DNA from: Nocardiopsis sp. NRRL B-16309
Lineage (GTDB): Bacteria; Actinomycetota; Actinomycetes; Streptosporangiales; Streptosporangiaceae
NCBI RefSeq assembly: GCF_001279585.1
Contig: NZ_LGEC01000064.1
Span: forward strand, 1-64,000
DNA: 64,000 nucleotides
Direction of reading: 5' to 3'
How positions within the stretch are numbered: the first letter of the stretch is position 1; every line of letters starts with the position of its first letter. Below the pieces are notes generated by a model. It had not been told where the DNA came from. It searched no databases and was given only the letters and a program-made list of their open reading frames with translations. Shown piece by piece: positions 58,424 to 64,000 of this stretch. The position numbers were made by a program, and so were the translations under genes.

Positions 58424-58624
58424 CCGGGCGTCAGGACGACCGGCGGCACACCCGCGGCCGTCGACTGGCGGCCCCGCCCTCCCGGTTCGCACCCGGAGCG
58501 GTAGGCGCGCACGGCACCGGACGGCCGGCCGTGCCCCGTGGTACCGCTGGGGCACCGCGTCTCCCGGTGTGCGGTGGGGACCGCTGAGCACCGCTGGAGG
58601 GCGGGCATGCCCTAGGATCCGGGC

Positions 58625-61600
58625 GTGCCGCACCGATCAGACTCCGAAGCCCCGCCGACGCACCGCGTCCGAGCGGTCGACGACGCCGTGCGCCTCCTGC
58701 GCGACCCCGGCACGCGGTTGCGGGGCGTGCTCCGCCTCGCCGGCGCGCTGGACGCGGGATCCACGCCGCACGGGGCGTGGGCCGCGGTGGGCGGGACCCT
58801 GCCCGCGGACCTGACCGGTCCCCCCGAGGCGGTGCTGGCCCTGGCCCGCGTCCACGAGGGGTGCGGGGCTCGACCCGACGGCCGCCCCTGGCCGTCCTGG
58901 CGCACCTCCGATCTGCCCGTCCCGGTCCAGGTGGCCTGGCTGCGCGCCGAACTGCACACCGACCCGGCCGCGACGCTGCGCCGGGAGCCGCCCGGCGAAC
59001 GCCTCTACCAGGCGGCCAGGCAGGCCGACCCGGCCCGCACCCGCCGACCGGACACCCTGGTGGCCGCCCTCGTCGAGAGCGGCGATCCGGCCCTGGAGTC
59101 CGAGGCCCTGCGCTGTGTCCGCCAGGGTCTGCGCGTCGGGCTCCTCACCCCCGCCGCGGCCCGTCGGCACGCCGTTCGCCTGCTGCGCTCGACCGCCCCC
59201 GGGGTCGTGGCCGACGCGCTGCGCGAGCTCTCCGAACCGTGGGCGGCACTCGGACCGCTGCCCGCCGACCTGTGGTCCGGCCTGCTCACCGGTGGTCGCC
59301 ACGACCGCGACGTGGCCGAAGCGGCGCTGGGCTGCGCGGCACGCCACGGCCACGGCGACCTGGTACGCGGGGCGGTGACCGACACCGACCTGCCGCCCGC
59401 CGCACGCCGACGCGCCCTCGAACTCCTCGGTGACCTGGCCGACCGCGACGACATCGCCGACCTCCTGGACCTCGCCGCCGCGGACCCGCCGCTCCTCGGC
59501 CGGGCCGCGCTGACCTGCCTGAGCGGACTGCACCGGCGCGGGCACTTCCCACCGCCCGAAGCGGCGCCGACCGTGGTCGCCCTGGCCCTGGCCGACGATT
59601 CGATCCCGCCCCAGGAGGCCGCCACGGTGCTGTACACGTGTCGCCGGGAGGCCTTGGATTCGCTGGTCGAGGCCGCCCCGGACGATCCCTCGTGGCCGCG
59701 CCGCCTCGACCTCATGGTCGCCCTCGCCGACCAGGGCACGTCGGACCTGCCCGTCGGAGCGGAACTCATCCGGCTTCTGCCACGAGCGACGGCACCCGCA
59801 CCCTTCCTGGACGCCATCCGCGCACTGCGGCACCAGGAGGCGGAGGGAGCCGTGCTCGCGCTCCTGCCGACCGCCCCGGAGGCCACCCTGCGGGCCTTGG
59901 CGGCCGTGGGCGGCGAGCGGACGTTCGTCGCCCTGGCCGAGGGTCTCGGCCTCGCGGACGAACTCGACGCCCGCGGTCCCGGGCCGGGCCCGCACGCCGC
60001 CGACGGACAGGCCGCGATCGCGGCGCCGCTGCGCCCTGTGCGGCATGCGGCGCTCACCCTGCTGTGGCGGCTGGCCTCCAGCCCCGAGCGGCGCCGGGCC
60101 CTGCTCGCCCGCCTCGACCCCCGCGACCTCCCCTCCGGTGTGGTCGCCGATCTGGGCGCTCCCGACCCGGCGGAGCTGGCCGTCCTGGCCGCCCGACTCG
60201 ACCCCCGTGATCCAGCGGGGTCACTGTGCACGGTGGCCGCGCACGGCGACGCCACGGATCCCGCCGTCCTGTCCGACCTCCTGCTGCGGGTGGTGAGCGG
60301 CGTCGCGTCGGCCAGGGAGCCCGACGGCGGCCCGTGGCCCGGCAAGAGCCGCGCCATCGCTGCCACCGCCCCCGCCGAGGAACCCACGGTGCCCCAGGAG
60401 GTCGTCGACGCACTGTGCGCCCTGGGCCGCCGCCTCCACGCACGGGGCCGGATCCGACCGGTCTGCCTGCTGGACGCGCCCGACGGCCAGGCCGCCGGGC
60501 GCGCGTACACCGCGAGCCTGGCGCTGGACCTGCTGGAGCGTCCCGACCTCGCCGATGGCGAACGCGTCGTGCTCCTCGAACTCCTCTCGCGCGTGCCCTT
60601 CCCGGGGACCCGTGCCCGCGTGCACCGGCTGCTGCGCCACCGGGACCCGCACGTGCGCAAGCACGCGATCGTGCTGGTGGCCGGCGACCCCGTGGCCGGC
60701 GAAGACGAGGCGAGTGACGGCGCCCGCGCCCTGTCCGCCTCGCTCGTCGCGTTGACCGCCGCCCCCGACATCCAGACCGTCCGGCAGGCCGTGGCCGCGC
60801 TGGGCCGGGCGCGGGCGCGCTGGGCGAGCGGGGCGATCGCCGCCAGCCTGGACCACCGGAACATGAACATCCGCAAGACCGCGGCCCGGGCGCTGGTCGA
60901 GGCGGGCACGCCCGGTGCCGTTCCCGCGCTCCTGCGCCACCTGGGCCGCTCCGACAATCCGGGGCTGCGCGCCGATCTGGTCCGCGCCCTGGGCGCGGTG
61001 CTCGGCGACGCCCGTACGGCGACGGTGCTCGCGGCGGCCGAGGGCTCGACCGGTCAGGCCCGCCACCGGATGCTGCGGAGCCTCGACGGCCTCCTCCCGG
61101 TGCGCACGTGCACGGCGCTGGCCGAGCAGCGGTCACCGGCGGCCCGGGAGCTGCTCGTCCTGGTCGACTCGGGGGACGTCCGCCTGGCCGACGGCGCCCC
61201 CGAGGACCTGGCCGACGCGATGTCCGCGCACGGGATCACCACGGGCGCGAGCGCGACCGTGCGTCGGGACGCCGCGGACGGCGCGGACGGCGCGGCGAAC
61301 GCCGACGCCGAGGCCCTGCTGCGCCGGGGGTGGGACCCGGCGGTCGCGCTGCGGCTGGCGGGCCGGGCGGAGCCACCCGACGCCGAGCGGCTTGAGCGGC
61401 TCCGCCCCCGCCTCGCGGACCTGCTGCGCCTGGCGGAGTCCGGGCCTACGGCGCGCGTGCTGCGGCTGGCGCTGCTGGCGTGTCCGGCACCCAGGTCGGC
61501 GCCGGAACGGCGGCTCCTGGCACAGCACGCCACCACGCTGGTGGACGGGCTCGCCGACCTGGCGACCGCGCCCGGTGGCTCTGGCATGGCGCCGAGCGAG

Positions 61601-63478
61601 GTCTCGTCGGATCCCGGCAGCGCCGACGCGACGGCGGCCGACGACCTGATCGAGGCGCTGGAGGAGGCGGCGCCGGCACTGGCCGCGGACGAGGCCCTCT
61701 CCGCGGTGGAACGCCTGCGCGCCCTGCCGCCGGACGCCGTCGACGGCCGCCGAGCCCTCCGGTTGCTGCGGCTCCTGGGCGCGGTCCTGGTCCGGGCTGA
61801 CCTGGACCGGGCGCTGGGCACGGCCCGGTCGGGCCCCGGTCCCTGGGTGGCCGAGGCCGCCGTCCTGCGTGAGGCGTTCGGGCTCGACGCGGAGGTGGAG
61901 CGGGCAGGTGGAAGGGGCTCGCACGGGTCGGAGGGCGAAGGGCCCCGGGCGGACGCCTGGCACCGCGCGTTCGAGATCGCGGTGCGCTCGACCGCCGGTC
62001 TGGCCGAGCTACGCCGCACGGACACCGGCAGGACGAGCGAGACCGGTGAGGCCGGTGAGGCCGGTGAGGCCGGTGCACGCCGTGCGGCCGACGCGGTCGG
62101 ACCCGCCCCGGGGGCCGATGGGACCCCCATGACCGACAGGGTCGGCGCACGGGAGCGTCTGGCCGCCCTGGCCGGGGCCTACCCGACCGCCGAGCCAGCG
62201 GTACGCCCCCTGCTCCTGGACTGGATGTGCGAGCTACAGCCGCTCGGTGCCCCGCCGTGGACCATCGGCGAGGACGCCCGCGCCGACACGGCACCGACGC
62301 GGACCGTGCGCGACGACGACCTCGACCAGCCCCCGTCCACCGCCCTGCGCGAGCGGCTGCTGGCCCTGCTGCGCGCACCCGAACAGGACCGCCGCGACGC
62401 CGCCGCCCGCAAGCTCCTGGACTGGCCCGAACCGCGGGTACGCCGGACCGTCCTGGACGCCTACCTGCGCGGTGACCTCTCCCTCCGGCTCGGCGTCCGC
62501 CTGACCGACACCCTGGCCCACGCCCTGGCCACGGCGGATCCCCCGGTGTGGCACACGGAGGGTTCGCGCCCCGAACGCCTCCTCCACGCGGCGGCGCACG
62601 TGGACACGCAGGCGCTCGTCCCCCTGATCCCCCTGCTCCTGGAGTGGTGGGAGCACGGCTCCGACCGCCTGCGTCCCGACGTGCGGCAACTCCTGCGCCG
62701 GGTCCCGGCCGACCTCCTCGCCGACCGCCTGCGCGAGCGTGTCGACTCCGGTGGCCGCGAATGGCTCGACCTGCTCACGGACCGCCCGCTCCTGCGCACG
62801 GCCTGGCTCGCCCGAACCGTCGAGCGGCTGCGCGCCCAGGGCCACGACGACCTCGCCGACGACCTCGTCCTCGTCGACGGCCCGCTGCGCCCGCCCGGGG
62901 GCGCCGCGCACGACCATGACGCCGCCGTCCTGCGCGGCCTGCGCGAACGCCGCCCGCCCGCGGCCGGGCGGGATCGGAACGGACCCTCCCGGGCGGACCT
63001 CTTCCGTCTCGCCGGGACCAGCGACCCCGAGCGGGCGCACCGTGCTCTGCGGCGCCTGGTCGAGGACCATCACGGCCCCGGCCCGGACACCGACCCAGCG
63101 CTGGTCGACCTGCTCACCCGCCTCGTCGAGCATTCGCGCCCCAAGGTCCGCCTCTACGCCTACCGGGCCGCCCGGGCTCTGCTGGACCGCGACACCCAAC
63201 TGCGCCTGACCGTGCTCCTGCTCGACGACCCGCGGCCGGACGTGGTGCGGATGGCCGTGCGTGCCCTGTGCCGTGCCGGGTGGGAGGCCGCGATCCCCGA
63301 TGTGGTCGGCCTGCTCACCCACGGCCACGCCGTGGTCCGTGCCGCCGCCGTGGAGGGGCTCACCGAGCTGGGCCCGGCGGCCGTCCCCGCGCTCAGGTAC
63401 GCCGCCGACCACGCCCGGCCGGACCGGCGCGCCACCTACACGGAGGTGCTGGCCCGGATCGAGTCCGACCGGGACTGA
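58625..63478 (+). CDS. Giant HEAT-repeat protein, unknown function
   Basis: 1617-residue cytoplasmic protein with no signal peptide or membrane segment. It is built almost entirely of helical pairs; clear HEAT units include HVRKHAIVLVAG, NIRKTAARALVEAGTPGAVPALLRHLG, RVRRTVLDAYLRG and the run at the C-terminus (KVRLYAYRAARALLDRD, DVVRMAVRALCRAGWEAAIP, VVRAAAVEGLTELGPAAVPAL). Low-complexity loops such as TGEAGEAGEAGA interrupt it near residue 1140. No catalytic domain is apparent. HEAT scaffolds bind proteins or nucleic acids; the partner is unknown. GTG start at 58625. It forms a single-gene unit. Confidence 0.85.
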   Translation: MPHRSDSEAPPTHRVRAVDDAVRLLRDPGTRLRGVLRLAGALDAGSTPHGAWAAVGGTLPADLTGPPEAVLALARVHEGCGARPDGRPWPSWRTSDLPVPVQVAWLRAELHTDPAATLRREPPGERLYQAARQADPARTRRPDTLVAALVESGDPALESEALRCVRQGLRVGLLTPAAARRHAVRLLRSTAPGVVADALRELSEPWAALGPLPADLWSGLLTGGRHDRDVAEAALGCAARHGHGDLVRGAVTDTDLPPAARRRALELLGDLADRDDIADLLDLAAADPPLLGRAALTCLSGLHRRGHFPPPEAAPTVVALALADDSIPPQEAATVLYTCRREALDSLVEAAPDDPSWPRRLDLMVALADQGTSDLPVGAELIRLLPRATAPAPFLDAIRALRHQEAEGAVLALLPTAPEATLRALAAVGGERTFVALAEGLGLADELDARGPGPGPHAADGQAAIAAPLRPVRHAALTLLWRLASSPERRRALLARLDPRDLPSGVVADLGAPDPAELAVLAARLDPRDPAGSLCTVAAHGDATDPAVLSDLLLRVVSGVASAREPDGGPWPGKSRAIAATAPAEEPTVPQEVVDALCALGRRLHARGRIRPVCLLDAPDGQAAGRAYTASLALDLLERPDLADGERVVLLELLSRVPFPGTRARVHRLLRHRDPHVRKHAIVLVAGDPVAGEDEASDGARALSASLVALTAAPDIQTVRQAVAALGRARARWASGAIAASLDHRNMNIRKTAARALVEAGTPGAVPALLRHLGRSDNPGLRADLVRALGAVLGDARTATVLAAAEGSTGQARHRMLRSLDGLLPVRTCTALAEQRSPAARELLVLVDSGDVRLADGAPEDLADAMSAHGITTGASATVRRDAADGADGAANADAEALLRRGWDPAVALRLAGRAEPPDAERLERLRPRLADLLRLAESGPTARVLRLALLACPAPRSAPERRLLAQHATTLVDGLADLATAPGGSGMAPSEVSSDPGSADATAADDLIEALEEAAPALAADEALSAVERLRALPPDAVDGRRALRLLRLLGAVLVRADLDRALGTARSGPGPWVAEAAVLREAFGLDAEVERAGGRGSHGSEGEGPRADAWHRAFEIAVRSTAGLAELRRTDTGRTSETGEAGEAGEAGARRAADAVGPAPGADGTPMTDRVGARERLAALAGAYPTAEPAVRPLLLDWMCELQPLGAPPWTIGEDARADTAPTRTVRDDDLDQPPSTALRERLLALLRAPEQDRRDAAARKLLDWPEPRVRRTVLDAYLRGDLSLRLGVRLTDTLAHALATADPPVWHTEGSRPERLLHAAAHVDTQALVPLIPLLLEWWEHGSDRLRPDVRQLLRRVPADLLADRLRERVDSGGREWLDLLTDRPLLRTAWLARTVERLRAQGHDDLADDLVLVDGPLRPPGGAAHDHDAAVLRGLRERRPPAAGRDRNGPSRADLFRLAGTSDPERAHRALRRLVEDHHGPGPDTDPALVDLLTRLVEHSRPKVRLYAYRAARALLDRDTQLRLTVLLLDDPRPDVVRMAVRALCRAGWEAAIPDVVGLLTHGHAVVRAAAVEGLTELGPAAVPALRYAADHARPDRRATYTEVLARIESDRD

Positions 63479-63846
63479 TCCCCCGCCGCCGGGGCACGGG
63501 ATCGCGGCTCGTCCGCGGGGGCGCGCGGCGCGGTCGGCCGGGTCGGCTCACCGCGACGGCTCGGCGGGGGCACGCTGGATGTGCAGGGGGAGGTCGGCGA
63601 CGGTCGTGCGCACGGTCCGCGCGACGAACGGCCGCGCCGGGACGTCGCCGCTCGACGTCGTCGGCACGTCCTCCACCGCCCCCTCCCCCGCCGAGCCGCC
63701 CGGAAGCGCCCACTACGCGCGTGGATCCACGTGGCTCCGCGGCTCGGGGGCTCCGCTCCGGCCCGCGGTCGGCACCGGACGGATGTGTGCCCCGTTCGGG
63801 CCGGGCGCCCGCGTCTTCGCGCGCCGGGAGTGCCAGAATCGGAGGT
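63479..63846. other. Intergenic region with one possible small ORF
   Basis: Between the HEAT gene and the last partial gene only the small minus-strand frame at 63548-63676 has coding-like composition. No strong terminator or regulatory box was recognised. Confidence 0.45.
63548..63676 (-). CDS. Possible 42-residue small ORF
   Basis: GTG at 63676 with a purine-rich GGGGGAGGGG just upstream. The peptide (MEDVPTTSSGDVPARPFVAR then TVRTTVADLPLHIQRAP...) has high G/C at third positions. No family is known, and an in-frame stop shortly upstream limits the length. It may be the remnant of a longer gene. Weakly supported. Confidence 0.3.
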   Translation of the reverse strand: MEDVPTTSSGDVPARPFVARTVRTTVADLPLHIQRAPAEPSR

Positions 63847-64000
63847 GTGAGCCACACACACGCCGACCAGCCAGATCCCGCCCAGGACTCGCCCACCGTG
63901 GGTCCGCCCGAGCGCAGTGCCGTGGGCCTGCCCGCCGTGCTCAACAGCGTCCGCCAGGTGCGCGAGCAGGCGGGCGTCCGGCGCGGCCTGCCCGCGATGC
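63847..64000 (+). CDS. N-terminus of a putative FdhF/YdeP-family molybdopterin oxidoreductase (partial)
   Basis: GTG at 63847 opens a frame to the window end. After a hydrophilic lead the sequence VGLPAVLNSVRQVREQAGVRR matches the typical start of FdhF/YdeP-like oxidoreductases, which continue with a metal/molybdopterin-binding region beyond this window. The GGAGG lies unusually close to the GTG. Assignment rests on this short segment only. Confidence 0.5.
   Translation, partial: MSHTHADQPDPAQDSPTVGPPERSAVGLPAVLNSVRQVREQAGVRRGLPAM

Noticed and set aside
59005..60957. Long minus-strand frame opposite the HEAT gene
   Set aside because: Ser/Arg/Ala-rich antisense shadow; HEAT repeats are clear on the plus strand.

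Overview
The window is very GC-rich, gene-dense DNA from an actinomycete. Supporting signs are strong G/C at third codon positions, many GTG/TTG starts, translationally coupled GTGA/ATGA overlaps, IdeR/DmdR-type iron boxes and a maleylpyruvate-isomerase-type (mycothiol-linked) protein. The layout would suit Nocardiopsis or a relative, but the genus is an inference. No rRNA, tRNA, CRISPR array or intact insertion sequence was recognised.

Region 1 (1-22974) is part of a thiazoline-type metallophore gene cluster that continues upstream of the window. A tight plus-strand operon encodes a hybrid PKS/NRPS (KS-AT-KR-ACP-Cy-TE, resembling yersiniabactin HMWP1 but without its methyltransferase domains and its last PCP), a complete Opp/Dpp-type ABC importer and two free-standing methyltransferases. 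A minus-strand operon (22915 to 17410) encodes an FAD hydroxylase, a third free-standing methyltransferase, a PCP-Cy-PCP protein that looks like the C-terminal half of yersiniabactin HMWP2, and a saccharopine-dehydrogenase-like reductase. A type II thioesterase and a dithiol-oxidase-like flavoprotein lie between. The assembly line appears to be taken apart, with methylation domains and carrier/cyclisation pieces acting in trans. Salicylate-type starter genes and adenylation domains are not visible here. Fur/Zur-type palindromes lie upstream of the minus operon and in the thioesterase/flavoprotein divergent region.

Region 2 (23256-32880) holds a D-2-hydroxyacid dehydrogenase, a family III CoA-transferase, a decayed LtrA gene, a small repetitive protein, a drug-export-type ABC system whose two permease parts are probably separated by a frameshift, a metalloprotease/TipA-like MerR operon with a textbook 19-bp-spacer promoter, a UBP zinc finger protein, a two-TM ion channel and a TetR remnant.

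Region 3 (32916-37030) is an iron-siderophore ABC importer operon (binding lipoprotein, two FecCD permeases, ATPase) under an IdeR-type box. It carries an inverted duplication of about 103 bp immediately after the ATPase stop codon, next to the truncated TetR gene.

Region 4 (37653-58423) is a mosaic of small units: DUF2795 protein, GNAT fragment, CPBP protease, an ORF with an internal stop, VOC proteins, MFS exporter, Rrf2 and GntR regulators with clear operators, TIGR01777 epimerase, a membrane-anchored STAND/NB-ARC-TPR protein, XRE-PNPOx protein, TetR regulator, an orphan sugar-binding lipoprotein, a Zur-box-linked small ORF with two tandem hairpins, an iron-box-controlled siderophore-interacting protein, SDR, lipase and a secreted GH16 glucanase.

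Region 5 (58625-64000) is a giant HEAT-repeat protein and the start of an FdhF/YdeP-like oxidoreductase. Metal supply is the recurring theme: a probable zinc- or iron-linked metallophore cluster, a separate ferric-siderophore importer and a ferric-siderophore reductase.
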